From positions 1,984,001 through 2,048,000 of the forward strand of contig NZ_CP045393.1 of the NCBI RefSeq assembly GCF_009363655.1: a DNA stretch of 64,000 nt, read 5' to 3'. The position numbers and the translations under genes are program-made. The notes beneath the pieces are model-generated. The model was not told the origin of the DNA. It searched no databases and saw only the letters and a list, made by a program, of their open reading frames with translations. Within the stretch, counting starts at the first letter, position 1. The number at the start of each line of letters is the position of its first letter. Shown here piece after piece: positions 43,561 through 52,458 of the stretch. Origin of the DNA: Roseovarius sp. THAF27 (GTDB lineage Bacteria > Pseudomonadota > Alphaproteobacteria > Rhodobacterales > Rhodobacteraceae).

Positions 43561-44580
43561 GTGAGCGGCAAGAGGATCAATCTGGCCTTGCAGGGCGGGG
43601 GCGCGCACGGGGCTTTCACATGGGGCGTGCTCGATCGCCTGCTGGAGTCGGAAGACGTTGAAATTGCCGGGATTTCAGGCACCTCCGCCGGGGCCTTGAA
43701 CGGCGCCGCGCTGAAGGCCGGCATGCTGGCCGGGGGCCGGGAGGGCGCGCGGGAGAACCTCGATTGGCTGTGGGCGCAGATGGGCGCGGTGGAGGACCCG
43801 CGCCTGCCGGCGTGGATGACCGGGCACCTGCCCGGCGTCGGCACGCTGAGCGACGTGCTGGAGCTGTCGCCGGTCTATACCCTGGCCGATGCGGCCAGCC
43901 GGGTGGTCTCGCCCTATGCCTATGGCCCGTTCTACGTGAACCCGCTGCGGCGGGTCGTGCGGCGGTTCGCCTATGACAAAGTCTGCCGCGTCTGCGAGCC
44001 GCAGTTCTTTGTCGGCGCGACCAACGTGCATACCGGCAAGATCCGGGTGTTCGAGGGCGACGGGATCACCGATGACAGCCTGCTTGCCTCGGCCTGTCTG
44101 CCGACGCTGTTCCAGGCGGTCGAGATCGACGGGGCGCATTACTGGGACGGCGGCTATAGCGGGAACCCGGCGCTTTTCCCCTTGTTTCGCAAGGACTTGC
44201 CGGATGACATCGTCGTCGTGAACATCAACCCGATGGTGCGGGACGAGGTGCCGAAATCGCCGCAGGAGATCCAGAACCGGATCAACGAGATCAGCTTCAA
44301 CGCCGCGCTTTTGCGAGAGTTGCGGGCGATCCATTTCGTGCAGGAGCTGATGGATGCGGGGACCATCGCGGAGGGTGCGATGAAGCGGGTTCGGGTGCAC
44401 ATGATTGCCGATGACGCGCTGATGCGGGACCTGTCGGTGGCCACGAAACTGGTGCCGACTCCGCCGGTGCTGGACCGGCTGAAGCAGGCCGGGCGGGCGG
44501 CGGCGGAGAGGTTCCTGGAGACGGGCTTCGGGGATGTCGGACAGCGCGACAGCGTGGATCTGAAGGCGATGTTCGGCTGA
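43561..44580 (+). CDS. Patatin-like phospholipase
   Basis: A 339-residue lipid acyl hydrolase: oxyanion loop LQGGGAHG (about 10-17), nucleophile Ser42 in GTSAG, and the catalytic Asp (about D196) in DGGYSGN. Starts at GTG 43561, served by the GAGGAAGAG of the upstream repeat. Adjacent to bdhA, which in related genomes is a recurrent pairing that may link it to storage-lipid turnover; this is inference. Confidence 0.9.
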   Translation: MSGKRINLALQGGGAHGAFTWGVLDRLLESEDVEIAGISGTSAGALNGAALKAGMLAGGREGARENLDWLWAQMGAVEDPRLPAWMTGHLPGVGTLSDVLELSPVYTLADAASRVVSPYAYGPFYVNPLRRVVRRFAYDKVCRVCEPQFFVGATNVHTGKIRVFEGDGITDDSLLASACLPTLFQAVEIDGAHYWDGGYSGNPALFPLFRKDLPDDIVVVNINPMVRDEVPKSPQEIQNRINEISFNAALLRELRAIHFVQELMDAGTIAEGAMKRVRVHMIADDALMRDLSVATKLVPTPPVLDRLKQAGRAAAERFLETGFGDVGQRDSVDLKAMFG

Positions 44581-44727
44581 GTCGGATCGGGCCGGTCAAC
44601 GGCGCCGGACAGGCCGAAACGGGACGTCGGTATCGCGTCGGTATTCCAGTGGTATCGCGACGGTGCGCCTGATCGCGTTTCGCCCGGTCGAGGCGCCGTC
44701 CGCTGCGTTTGGCAATTCGCAGGGATT

Positions 44728-45471
44728 TCAGTGTTCGCTGTCGGACGGGACCGCCTTGCCGTTCTGGCCCGGATAGACGAGGCCCGCGGAGATCACCAGC
44801 TTGGCCGCGTCCTCGATCGACATGTCCAGCTCGATCACGTCCGAGCGCGGAAAGAACAGCAGGAAGCCCGAGGTCGGGTTCGGCGTGGTGGGCACGAAGA
44901 CGCTGAGCATGTCCTCGGATATCTGGGCCTTGTCGGCGACCTCGCCCTTGGCCTGGGTCGAGATGAAGCCGACGGCCCAGATGCCCTTGCGCGGATACTG
45001 TATGAGGCAGGCCTTCTCGAAGCTGCGCTCGGACTGGGCAAAGACCGTCTCGGCGATCTGTTTGACGCCGGAATAGATCGAGCGGACCACGGGCATCCGG
45101 TCGACCAGGCTTTCGCCGTAGCGGATGAGGGAGCGGCCGATGAGGCCCTTGGCGACCCAGCCGACGAAAAGCGTGAACACAAGAAAGACGATCACGCCGA
45201 GGCCGCGGATATTGAAATGAACCCAGTCGGCGTCGTCGGGGCGGGTGTTGCCAAGAACGAAGCGATTGACCAGGTATTCCGGCTGATAGATGTCAGGGAC
45301 GAAGGGCAGAACGAAACCGTCGACCCAGCCGACCAGTGTCCAGATCAGCCAGATTGTCAGAACGACCGGGGCAATCACAACGATGCCGGTCAAAAAGCTG
45401 GCGCGCAGCCCCGCAAACCGTCCGGGTTTCTTGGGCGGTGGCGGGGGATCGTCGTCGAAAGGGGTGTTCAT
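44728..45471 (-). CDS. DUF502 family membrane protein
   Basis: A 247-residue protein with a proline-rich start (DDDPPPPPKKPGR), two membrane segments (about 28-50 and 90-112), and the DUF502 signature (YGESLVDRMPVVRSIYSGVKQI). The conserved family has no established function. It stands alone, 147 bp from the convergent patatin gene. Confidence 0.88.
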   Translation of the reverse strand: MNTPFDDDPPPPPKKPGRFAGLRASFLTGIVVIAPVVLTIWLIWTLVGWVDGFVLPFVPDIYQPEYLVNRFVLGNTRPDDADWVHFNIRGLGVIVFLVFTLFVGWVAKGLIGRSLIRYGESLVDRMPVVRSIYSGVKQIAETVFAQSERSFEKACLIQYPRKGIWAVGFISTQAKGEVADKAQISEDMLSVFVPTTPNPTSGFLLFFPRSDVIELDMSIEDAAKLVISAGLVYPGQNGKAVPSDSEH

Positions 45472-45513
45472 GAGAGCCTTCGGGGGGTTCTTGTCAGGCG
45501 ATATCTAGGCGCT

Positions 45514-46473
45514 TCAACGGGGCGCTACAACGGATTTCAGTGCCCCGGCACCGCTTTGACCCGCATCCGCGAGGCAGATGGCGATTTTCGCGGCAAGCCG
45601 GGCATTGTTGAGAACCAGCGCGATATTGGCGTCGAGCGAGCGGCCGTGGGTGAGGCTGTAGATACGGTCGAGCAGGAAGGGTGTCACGGCCTTGCCGGTG
45701 ATGCCCTTGGCCGTCGCCTCGCGCGTGGCCTCTTCGATGATGGGAATGATTTCTGCGGCGGGGATCTCGGCCTCGGCCGGAATGGGATTGGCGACAAGCT
45801 GTCCCCCCGGCAGGCCAAGCGCGGCGCGGGCGAGATGCGCGCGGGCGATGGAGTGCGGATCATCCAGCCGCAGAGGGGCTGTCAGGTCCGAGGTGGCGGA
45901 CCAGAAGGCGGGCAGACTGGCCTGGCCATAGGCGATGACGGGCACACCGAGGGTTTCCAGCACTTCAAGCGTCTTGGGCAGGTCGAGAATGGCCTTGGCC
46001 CCGGCGCAGACCACGGTGACGGGGGTTTGCGCCAGTTCCTGCAGGTCGGCGGAGATATCGAAGCTGAGTTCGGCGCCGCGATGCACGCCGCCGATGCCGC
46101 CCGTGGCGAAGGTGCCGATGCCGGCGGCATGGGCGGCGATCATGGTGGCGGCGACAGTGGTTGCGCCGGTTCCGCCGGTTGCCATGCAAACGGCGAGGTC
46201 GGCGCGGCTGAGCTTGGCGACATTTTGCGCCTGGGCGAGGGAGTCGAGCTGGCCGTCGTCAAGGCCGATATGCAACTGCCCCCCAAGCACGGCGATGGTG
46301 GCCGGGGTGGCGCCGGCGTCGCGCACCGTCTCCTCGACCTGGCGGGCGGTCTCCAAGTTCCGGGGAGAGGGCATGCCGTGGGTGATGATGGTGCTTTCGA
46401 GCGCCACGATGGGGCGCGCCTCGGCGCGGGCGGCGGCGACCTCGGGCGAGAATTGCAAGGGCAGGGTGGTCAT
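45514..46473 (-). CDS. psuG: Pseudouridine-5'-phosphate glycosidase
   Basis: A 319-residue enzyme that splits pseudouridine-5'-phosphate into uracil and ribose-5-phosphate. Family landmarks are ALESTIITHGMPSPRNL, FATGGIGGVHRG, and NPIPAEAEIP. The ATG at 46473 lies inside the psuK stop (ATGA), so the genes are translationally coupled. With psuK it forms the complete pseudouridine degradation route. Confidence 0.95.
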   Translation of the reverse strand: MTTLPLQFSPEVAAARAEARPIVALESTIITHGMPSPRNLETARQVEETVRDAGATPATIAVLGGQLHIGLDDGQLDSLAQAQNVAKLSRADLAVCMATGGTGATTVAATMIAAHAAGIGTFATGGIGGVHRGAELSFDISADLQELAQTPVTVVCAGAKAILDLPKTLEVLETLGVPVIAYGQASLPAFWSATSDLTAPLRLDDPHSIARAHLARAALGLPGGQLVANPIPAEAEIPAAEIIPIIEEATREATAKGITGKAVTPFLLDRIYSLTHGRSLDANIALVLNNARLAAKIAICLADAGQSGAGALKSVVAPR

Positions 46474-47363
46474 GGGGCGATCTCGCTGGAAACGTGGGTG
46501 GCGGCGGCCTGAAGCGCGCGGTCGAGGGCGGTGGCGCGGCTTGCGCCGGTGCATTCGGCGGCGATGTGGGCGGCCATGAAGGTGTCGCCCGCGCCGGTGA
46601 CACGAGTGACGAGGACGGGCGGAGGCTGGCCGGTCAGAACACCGTCCGGACCGGCATCGGCAGCGGGAGCGGCGCCGTTGGTGACGATCGCCCGCGCCGC
46701 CCCGCGTGCGATCAGGGCCTCGGCGACCCGGGCGGCGGAGGCGAAGGCGCGACCGCAGAGGATGCCGGCCTCTTCGAGGTTGACGTAGAGGATGCCGCGC
46801 CCGGTTTGCAGGAAGGGCAGCAGGCGCTCGGCCTTGCCGGGCGAGGCAGGCGCGATGCGCAGGTCGGCGGCGGAAAAGGCCGGGTCGTGGGCAATCTGCG
46901 TCAGCAGGGCCGTGGTCAGGTTGCCGTCGAGCGCGATGGGTCCGTTATGGGGATGGACGGCGCTTCCCAATGTACCGTCGTGCAGCGGCGCGAGAATCCG
47001 GTCTCCGGCGGCTTCGAGGGAATGGGCGTCGGCGATGGCCGCCACCAGCCCGCCCGCGCCTTCGATGGCCATGTATTGATCGGTCGGCAGCTCGGACGCG
47101 CGCCAGACATGGGATGTGTCGAGGCCGCGTGCGGCGCAGAGCGCCAGCAATTCCTCGCCCGGGGCGTCGCGGCCCACGGCGCTGAGCAGGGCAGGGCGCA
47201 GGCCGAAATGCGCGAGGCTGAGCGCGATGTTGAGCGCGACACCGCCCGGGCCGCGGGTGATGCGGCCGGGCACGTCGGCGCCGGGCCGCATGGCGCTGGG
47301 GGCACGACCGATGATGTCCCAGAGGACAGAGCCGATGCAGAGGATCTCGGGCGGGTGCGTCAT
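46470..47363 (-). CDS. psuK: Pseudouridine kinase (PfkB family)
   Basis: A 297-residue PfkB-fold sugar kinase. The N-terminal signature is GPGGVALNIALSLAHFG; the C-terminal ATP-binding and catalytic-base motif is VTGAGDTFMA. Being coupled to psuG, its substrate is very likely pseudouridine. Ends 4 bp into psuG. No transporter gene is adjacent, so import must be by another locus. Confidence 0.92.
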   Translation of the reverse strand: MTHPPEILCIGSVLWDIIGRAPSAMRPGADVPGRITRGPGGVALNIALSLAHFGLRPALLSAVGRDAPGEELLALCAARGLDTSHVWRASELPTDQYMAIEGAGGLVAAIADAHSLEAAGDRILAPLHDGTLGSAVHPHNGPIALDGNLTTALLTQIAHDPAFSAADLRIAPASPGKAERLLPFLQTGRGILYVNLEEAGILCGRAFASAARVAEALIARGAARAIVTNGAAPAADAGPDGVLTGQPPPVLVTRVTGAGDTFMAAHIAAECTGASRATALDRALQAAATHVSSEIAP

Positions 47364-47438
47364 GGGGACATTTGCACCGCCCGGACAGGGGAGGGCAAGC
47401 GGTTTGCCGAGGGCGGTGGCGCGGCGTAGGGTGGCGGG

Positions 47439-48056
47439 ATGGACGAGACACGCCGCTTTCGCATCCCGCTGAAACCCGTGCTGGCGCTGTTGGCGGCGGC
47501 GGCGGTGGCCGCAAACCTGCCGGCGTCGTGGTTCGCCGAGGCGACGCCCGGGGACAGGCGGGCCGAGGTGTTTTCCGCCTTCGCCAACCTGAGCGCAGCA
47601 CCGGGGGAGGGGGCGTTCGACTTTCTGGGGACGGTGGCGGATTTGTCGGGGCAGGAGGCGCGGGTGCGCCGGGAGCGGCGGGCGCATGTGCTGCCAGGGC
47701 TGCTGGAAGCCTATGCCGACCGGATCGCCATGCCCGCCGACTGGCTGCGGGGCGCGGTGCTGGACCCTGACTATGCGCATCCGTTCGACATTTCACTTTT
47801 CGACGTGACAGGGCCGGAGTTCGAGGCGCACGGTGTGGAGGGCCAGTGGCGCTGGGGGCTTGCGGCCAGCGGGGCCGGGGACCTGTCGCCCGGGGAGGCG
47901 CCGCTGGGCTGGTGCGCGCGGTGGCTGGTGGTCTGGGACGAGGCCGCGTGGTTCTATGCCCCGGTCGGAACGGAGGCGCTGGACGACATGCTGGCCGGGG
48001 CGGTGCCCGAGCTTGGGGCCGTGGCGCGCGACCTTTCGGGTGGATGCGGCGGGTAG
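47439..48056 (+). CDS. Membrane-anchored protein of unknown function
   Basis: A 205-residue protein with one N-terminal membrane segment (about 12-30) and a soluble remainder containing SAFANLSAAPGEGAFDFLG and several Trp residues (WRWGLAASG, WFYAPVG). No motif is recognised. It is divergent from psuK, with 75 bp between, and is followed by a pair of AT-rich hairpins. Codon usage and composition look native. Confidence 0.6.
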   Translation: MDETRRFRIPLKPVLALLAAAAVAANLPASWFAEATPGDRRAEVFSAFANLSAAPGEGAFDFLGTVADLSGQEARVRRERRAHVLPGLLEAYADRIAMPADWLRGAVLDPDYAHPFDISLFDVTGPEFEAHGVEGQWRWGLAASGAGDLSPGEAPLGWCARWLVVWDEAAWFYAPVGTEALDDMLAGAVPELGAVARDLSGGCGG

Positions 48057-48061
48057 GGCGG

Positions 48062-48106
48062 CGTTTTCTTGCAAAGAAAACGGGTCGAAATCTTTGAAAG
48101 ATTTCG
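48062..48106. repeat. Two adjacent AT-rich hairpins
   Basis: First, CGTTTTCTT (48062-48070) with AAGAAAACG (48074-48082). Second, CGAAATCTTT (48086-48095) with AAAGATTTCG (48097-48106), a perfect 10-bp palindrome around one base. They lie directly after the preceding gene's stop and probably act as a bidirectional terminator or mRNA end stabiliser. Confidence 0.7.
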
Positions 48107-48141
48107 GCGCGCGCCCGTGGAGGCGGCGTGCAGATGAGGGC

Positions 48142-48169
48142 TTGCGCCGCGGAAGATTGCCCGTTATAC
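48142..48169 (+). promoter_or_regulatory. Candidate rpsB-tsf promoter
   Basis: TTGCGC (48142-48147), 16 bp, TTATAC (48164-48169). It would give a leader of about 115 nt before rpsB, long enough for S2 autoregulation as known in other bacteria. Confidence 0.4.
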
Positions 48170-48292
48170 GCGCGCCATTCAATCCCGCAGGTATGGGCGG
48201 GCTTATCGGGGGAGACATCCCCGAAGGTCCACCGGTTGAAGCATCCGCTTCTCATCCCCGTACCGAGGCGCAAACCGGAAAGGAAAACGACC

Positions 48293-49174
48293 ATGGCTCT
48301 TCCAGAGTTCTCCATGCGTCAGCTGCTTGAAGCTGGCGTTCACTTCGGCCACCAGACGCAGCGTTGGAACCCCCGTATGGGCGAGTTCATCTATGGCGCG
48401 CGCAATGGCATCCACATCATGGACCTGACGCAGACCGTGCCGATGCTCGACGCGGCGCTGAACGTCATCCGCGAGACCGTGGCCAAGAACGGCCGCGTGC
48501 TGTTCGTGGGCACCAAGCGGCAGGCCAGCGCACCGATCGCCGAGGCGGCCGAGAAATGCGCGCAATATTACATGAACCACCGCTGGCTGGGCGGCACGCT
48601 GACCAACTGGCAGACCGTGAGCCAGTCGATCAAGCGCCTGAACGAGATCGACGAGATCATGGAAGGCGGCGCGGAAGGCCTGACCAAGAAAGAACGCCTG
48701 GGCCTCGAGCGCGACCAGGAGAAGCTGCAGGCCAGCTTGGGCGGGATCCGCCAGATGGGCGGTGTGCCCGACCTGCTTTTCGTGATCGACGTCAAGAAAG
48801 AAGCGCTGGCCGTGGCCGAAGCCAACAAGCTGGGCATCCCGGTCGTGGCCGTGGTCGACACCAACTGCTCGCCCGATGGCGTGGATTACATCATCCCCGG
48901 CAACGACGACGCGGCGCGTGCGATCTCGCTCTACTGCGACCTGGTGTCCCGCGCGGCGCTCGACGGCATGTCGGCGCAGATGGGCGCGGCCGGGATCGAC
49001 CTGGGCGCGATGGAAGAAGCCCCGGCCGAGGAGGCCGTGAGCGAAGCGCCGGCCCCGGCGGCGGAGGCCCCCGCGCCGAGCGACGAGGCGATGCATGACG
49101 ATGCCATGTCGAAGGATGCGCCGCTGGACATAGAGTCCGCCGAAGAGGTCAAGAAAGAGGCCGCTGACAGCTGA
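48293..49174 (+). CDS. rpsB: 30S ribosomal protein S2
   Basis: A 293-residue S2: [20 protein letters not shown] at the start and the IVP-type [19 protein letters not shown] near residue 200. The C-terminal 50 residues are an Ala/Glu/Asp-rich acidic extension found in alphaproteobacteria. The ATG at 48293 with AAAGGAAAACG is the real start. First gene of rpsB-tsf. Confidence 0.97.
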   Translation: MALPEFSMRQLLEAGVHFGHQTQRWNPRMGEFIYGARNGIHIMDLTQTVPMLDAALNVIRETVAKNGRVLFVGTKRQASAPIAEAAEKCAQYYMNHRWLGGTLTNWQTVSQSIKRLNEIDEIMEGGAEGLTKKERLGLERDQEKLQASLGGIRQMGGVPDLLFVIDVKKEALAVAEANKLGIPVVAVVDTNCSPDGVDYIIPGNDDAARAISLYCDLVSRAALDGMSAQMGAAGIDLGAMEEAPAEEAVSEAPAPAAEAPAPSDEAMHDDAMSKDAPLDIESAEEVKKEAADS

Positions 49175-49208
49175 GCCTGTCACGAAACCTATACTTTGCT
49201 TATGGAAA

Positions 49209-49234
49209 ATGGGCGCGGGACAGGCCGCGCCCAT
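49209..49234 (+). promoter_or_regulatory. Strong hairpin in the rpsB-tsf spacer
   Basis: Ten-base arms ATGGGCGCGG (49209-49218) and CCGCGCCCAT (49225-49234) with a 6-base loop and no T-run. It may be a processing or partial-attenuation site that adjusts tsf relative to rpsB. Confidence 0.6.
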
Positions 49235-49263
49235 GACAGCCCCAATATTCGAGGAGAGCCAAG

Positions 49264-50139
49264 ATGGCGATCACAGCTGCAAGTGTGAAAGAACTGCGCG
49301 ACAAGACCGGCGCGGGCATGATGGACGCGAAGAAAGCGCTGACCGAAACCGATGGCGACATGGAGGCCGCGGTTGACTGGCTGCGCACCAAGGGCCTGGC
49401 AAAGGCCGCGAAGAAATCGGGCCGCACCGCCGCAGAGGGCCTGGTGGCCGTCAGCGTGACCGGCGGAACCGGGGTCGCCGTCGAGGTGAACGCCGAGACC
49501 GACTTTGTCGCCAAGAACGCCGACTTCCAGAAGATGGTGGCCGAGATCGCCGGTGCCGCGGTGGGCGTGGCGAATCTCGAGGCGCTGCAGAAGGCCGAGA
49601 TCGGCGGCAAGCCCGTGTCGGACATCATCACCGACAAGATCGCCACGATCGGCGAGAACATGGGCCTGCGCCGGATGGAGAAGATCGAGGGCGAGACCGT
49701 GGTGAGCTATATCCACAACGCCGCCACCGACGGCATGGGCAAGATCGGCGTGCTGGTCGCCATGAAGGGTGGTGACGAGGCGTTCGGGCGCCAGGTCGCG
49801 ATGCACATCGCCGCCACCAACCCCGCCGCGCTGAACGAGGCGGAACTGGACCAGGCCGTGGTCGACAAGGAACGCCAGGTGCAGATCGACATCGCCCGCG
49901 AATCCGGCAAGCCGGAGCAGGTGATCGAGAAGATGATCGAAGGCCGCATGAAGAAGTACATGTCCGAGATCACGCTGGTGAACCAGTCCTTCGTCATCAA
50001 CCCCGACGTGACCGTCGGCGCCGCCGCCTCCGAGGCGGGTGTCGAGATCACCGGCTTCATCCGCATGGAAGTGGGCGAGGGGATCGAGAAGAAGGAAGAG
50101 AACTTCGCCGAGGAAGTCGCCAAGGCGGCGCAGGGCTGA
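49264..50139 (+). CDS. tsf: Elongation factor Ts
   Basis: A 291-residue EF-Ts, the nucleotide exchange factor for EF-Tu. The N-terminal module is [20 protein letters not shown]; the core has the family signature [23 protein letters not shown] precedes the ATG. Second gene of rpsB-tsf; a repeat element and terminator follow. Confidence 0.98.
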   Translation: MAITAASVKELRDKTGAGMMDAKKALTETDGDMEAAVDWLRTKGLAKAAKKSGRTAAEGLVAVSVTGGTGVAVEVNAETDFVAKNADFQKMVAEIAGAAVGVANLEALQKAEIGGKPVSDIITDKIATIGENMGLRRMEKIEGETVVSYIHNAATDGMGKIGVLVAMKGGDEAFGRQVAMHIAATNPAALNEAELDQAVVDKERQVQIDIARESGKPEQVIEKMIEGRMKKYMSEITLVNQSFVINPDVTVGAAASEAGVEITGFIRMEVGEGIEKKEENFAEEVAKAAQG

Positions 50140-50158
50140 GAATGCCCTGACCGTGGGA

Positions 50159-50243
50159 CCGAGGGGCCAGCCCCTCGGGTTCCCGGTTCGAAGCGGGGGG
50201 CCAGCCCCCCGCACCCCCCGGGATATTTTCGGCCAGAGGAAGA
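50159..50243. repeat. GGGATATTT...GAGGAAGA element, copy 3, with two hairpins
   Basis: Two hairpins of the same design, CCGAGGGG/CCCCTCGG (50159-50178) and GCGGGGGG/CCCCCCGC (50193-50212), each with loop CCAG, are followed by CCCCCCGGGATATTTTC and GGCCAGAGGAAGA (to 50243). Here no gene follows within a useful distance, so the element is not serving as a ribosome binding site. Confidence 0.75.
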
Positions 50244-50247
50244 CAGG

Positions 50248-50277
50248 GCGCGTTCCGGGATCGGGGCGCGCTTTTTC
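50248..50277 (+). terminator. Terminator after tsf
   Basis: GCGCG (50248-50252) and CGCGC (50267-50271) with extra G-C pairing possible in the loop, then five T's (50272-50276). Confidence 0.6.
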
Positions 50278-50937
50278 GTTTGAGCGGCGCGCGTGTGGTG
50301 GCCGGAGCGTGCGCCGGCAGGGGCTTGCCACATTCCGCCGGAGGAGACGGCGCGCAATGTGTTGTTGACCGGGGGCCGCGCGATTCTGCAAGCGATGGTG
50401 CCTTGTCGCTGTCGCCGGGTCGCGTTTGCGAACGCCTGCCCGCTGTTGCGGTGGTGGCGGTAGGAGGACCCGACGGTCCGACCATGAGACGGCGCCGCCG
50501 TGGTGCCGGACGTCGGGGTGGTTGCCCATGCCGGCGCCGGACGCCGGGACGGTCAGCGAGGATCACATTCCGCATCCGGACCGGCAGGGGGCCATGAAAA
50601 ACGGTGCCGCCCGGGCGGGCGACACCGTTGTTCCCAGCACCTGAAACGGGATGAGACGGTGCAGGCAAATCCGGTCGATCCGCCGAGAAATAGGCAAACC
50701 GACCGGCCCCCGGACAAACCGGCAGGCCGGGTACTCACCTGATATCACAGGGGACGCCGACCCATGTTCCCAGGCTTAAAAGCCACCACTCACGGAACGT
50801 GGCCACTTTGCGACGTAACGTCAATTTGAGAAAGTAGGGGAATCCTTACCAAACGGTAAAATCATTCAAATGACTTGAGAATTTCGCAATATCGTGGCGC
50901 ACTGGCAGGGAGAACAATTCCGGACCTTGCCGTGTTG
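50278..50937. other. 660-bp non-coding stretch between tsf and the LuxR-type gene
   Basis: No frame here has a supported start or recognisable product. It holds a minus-strand terminator (50597-50629), a GACGTAACGTC palindrome (50812-50822) and an AT-rich segment (50820-50900). It is either a long 3' untranslated region of the LuxR-type gene or holds a separate minus-strand RNA ending at 50597. Confidence 0.45.
50597..50629 (-). terminator. Minus-strand terminator in the tsf-luxR gap
   Basis: Arms AACGGTG (50600-50606) and CACCGTT (50623-50629), extended inward by GCCCG/CGGGC pairing, with a five-T run on the minus strand (50597-50601). It ends transcripts arriving from the LuxR-type gene or from a start inside the gap. 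Confidence 0.75.
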
Positions 50938-51693
50938 TCAGGTGTGGAGCACGAAGATCTGGTTCTGGAACGCGGCCTTGAGCACCGCCTGGGCGGTGGT
51001 TTCGACGCTGAGCGCTTCGCGGGCGAGGCGGAGGTGCTTTTCCACGGTGGCGGGCGTCAGTTCCATCAGCAGGGCGATGTCCTGAATGGTCTTGCCGTCG
51101 CCGACCCAGCCCAGCACCTCTTTCTGGCGACGGGTCAGCGAGCGGCCCGGCGCCTCGTAGGGCAGGGTGAGGATGCGCAGGTGCACGATGTTGTTGAGCA
51201 GGATGATGTCCTCGCCGTGCTCTTCCCACAGCTTGTCGCAGTCGGCCTGATCATGATCGGCATGGGCGGTCAGCGCGATGGCCCCCTTGGTGCGCGGCGA
51301 CATCGACTTGAAGCTGATCGAGTAGCCGCAGGTGACGTCCATGGAGGCGTTGAAATCGACCACCTTGCGTTCCTGCGGGGTCAGCGTTTCGGTTTCCAGC
51401 ATCTCGGCCAGGACGCGCCACGAGCAGGCGCCCTCGTTGTCGAGCGCCCAGCGGACCATCGGCGCATGGTGATAGAGACCGTCGCCGATGAAGGTGTTCA
51501 TGTACTCGGGCGTGTGGTTGCTGAGCAGGACGAAATCTTCCGGATCGCCCAGCGAGGTTGGCGTGCGGTAGCGGGTGAAGCCGTAGATCAGCCGGTCGAA
51601 GCCATAGTCCGCCATCTGCGCCACGTGCATGTCCCAGAGCTCTTCGATGCTGGGCGCGTTCAGGAGCGCGTTGAGATGGGTCGTGGAAATCAT
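50938..51693 (-). CDS. LuxR-type regulator with diverged autoinducer-binding domain
   Basis: A 251-residue protein. Residues about 15-165 match the autoinducer-binding fold; residues about 185-245 are a LuxR helix-turn-helix (SLTRRQKEVLGWVGDGKTIQ, then PATVEKHLR). In the ligand pocket, the family's Asp-Pro pair appears as Ala-Pro (LYHHAPMV), and the Trp expected about 13 residues before it is absent. No luxI gene is nearby. It is thus a LuxR solo that may not bind acyl-homoserine lactones. Its start overlaps the aroQ stop by 4 bp. Confidence 0.85.
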   Translation of the reverse strand: MISTTHLNALLNAPSIEELWDMHVAQMADYGFDRLIYGFTRYRTPTSLGDPEDFVLLSNHTPEYMNTFIGDGLYHHAPMVRWALDNEGACSWRVLAEMLETETLTPQERKVVDFNASMDVTCGYSISFKSMSPRTKGAIALTAHADHDQADCDKLWEEHGEDIILLNNIVHLRILTLPYEAPGRSLTRRQKEVLGWVGDGKTIQDIALLMELTPATVEKHLRLAREALSVETTAQAVLKAAFQNQIFVLHT

Positions 51694-52133
51694 GCGCCGG
51701 TCTCCAGGTGCCGCGCCATGGCCTGAAGCGCCAGCGTGTAGCCATGGGCGCCGAAGCCGCAGATCACGCCGACCGCGACCCTGGCGATGTAGGATGTGTG
51801 GCGGAAATCCTCGCGCGCGTGGATGTTGCTGAGATGCAGCTCGATCGTGGGAACTTCAGTGCTCGAGATCGCATCCATCAGGGCGATGGAGGTGTGGGTA
51901 TAGGCGCCGGCGTTGAGGATGAGCCCGTGATGCGTGCCGCGGGCGTCATGGATCCTGTTGACGAGCGCGCCTTCGGCGTTGGATTGCGCGAAGGCGAGCG
52001 TGACGCCCAGATCCTCGGCAACAGCGCGGCACTGTGCCTCGATGTCGCCCAGCGTCGTGGTGCCATAGACCTCGGGCTGGCGTGTACCCAGCAGGTTGAG
52101 GTTGGGTCCGTTGAGGATCAGGATGGAAGTCAT
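51690..52133 (-). CDS. aroQ: 3-dehydroquinate dehydratase, type II
   Basis: A 147-residue type II dehydroquinase: NGPNLNLLGTRQPEVYG with the catalytic lid Arg and Tyr, NAGAYTHTSIAL, and ELHLSNIHARE with the catalytic His. It catalyses the third shikimate-pathway step. The downstream LuxR-type gene starts within its stop (ATGA), so regulator and enzyme are made from one mRNA. The ATG follows GGAAAGGACGCG. Confidence 0.95.
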   Translation of the reverse strand: MTSILILNGPNLNLLGTRQPEVYGTTTLGDIEAQCRAVAEDLGVTLAFAQSNAEGALVNRIHDARGTHHGLILNAGAYTHTSIALMDAISSTEVPTIELHLSNIHAREDFRHTSYIARVAVGVICGFGAHGYTLALQAMARHLETGA

Positions 52134-52163
52134 GCGGCGCGCGTCCTTTCCGCTACGTCATAG

Positions 52164-52178
52164 ACCGTGACATACGGT
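52164..52178. promoter_or_regulatory. Inverted repeat upstream of aroQ-luxR
   Basis: ACCGT (52164-52168), 5 bp, ACGGT (52174-52178), 31 bp upstream of the aroQ start. Could be an operator, possibly for the LuxR-type protein encoded in the same operon; unproven. Confidence 0.35.
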
Positions 52179-52458
52179 GGTGTCGAGTAAGAGTTGCGGG
52201 GTGTGGCACTCTGTACAGGACTGTGGCATCGGGGGTGGCAGGCGCGGCAGGCAGGTGAGGAGATTTGACCAAGTGCCGGACGCGCCAGGGTTTTACGGAG
52301 CCGTGCATGCTATTTGGACTATGTATTCTTTTAACATAATACTGATTATGCGTGAAAGCCTCACGGGCTGACGGGGATGCGCTGAAACTTGACCGGCCGG
52401 GTTTGCGTGGATGGGAAACGGATTACGTCGCCCGATTAAAGCCGACCGCCCCCTGCCG
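52179..52458. other. Divergent spacer between aroQ and the DoxX gene
   Basis: An AT-rich patch near 52310-52355 (TATTCTTTTAACATAATAC) likely contains promoter elements, but I could not fix a pair. Nothing else seen. Confidence 0.35.

Noticed and set aside
45514..47363. Complete pseudouridine uptake and degradation locus
   Set aside because: Only kinase and glycosidase are present; no adjacent transporter was found, so the claim is limited to the two enzymes.
50278..50937. 6S or SRP RNA in the tsf-luxR gap
   Set aside because: I could not find the long quasi-continuous hairpin of 6S RNA or the conserved SRP loop; only an isolated terminator is clear.
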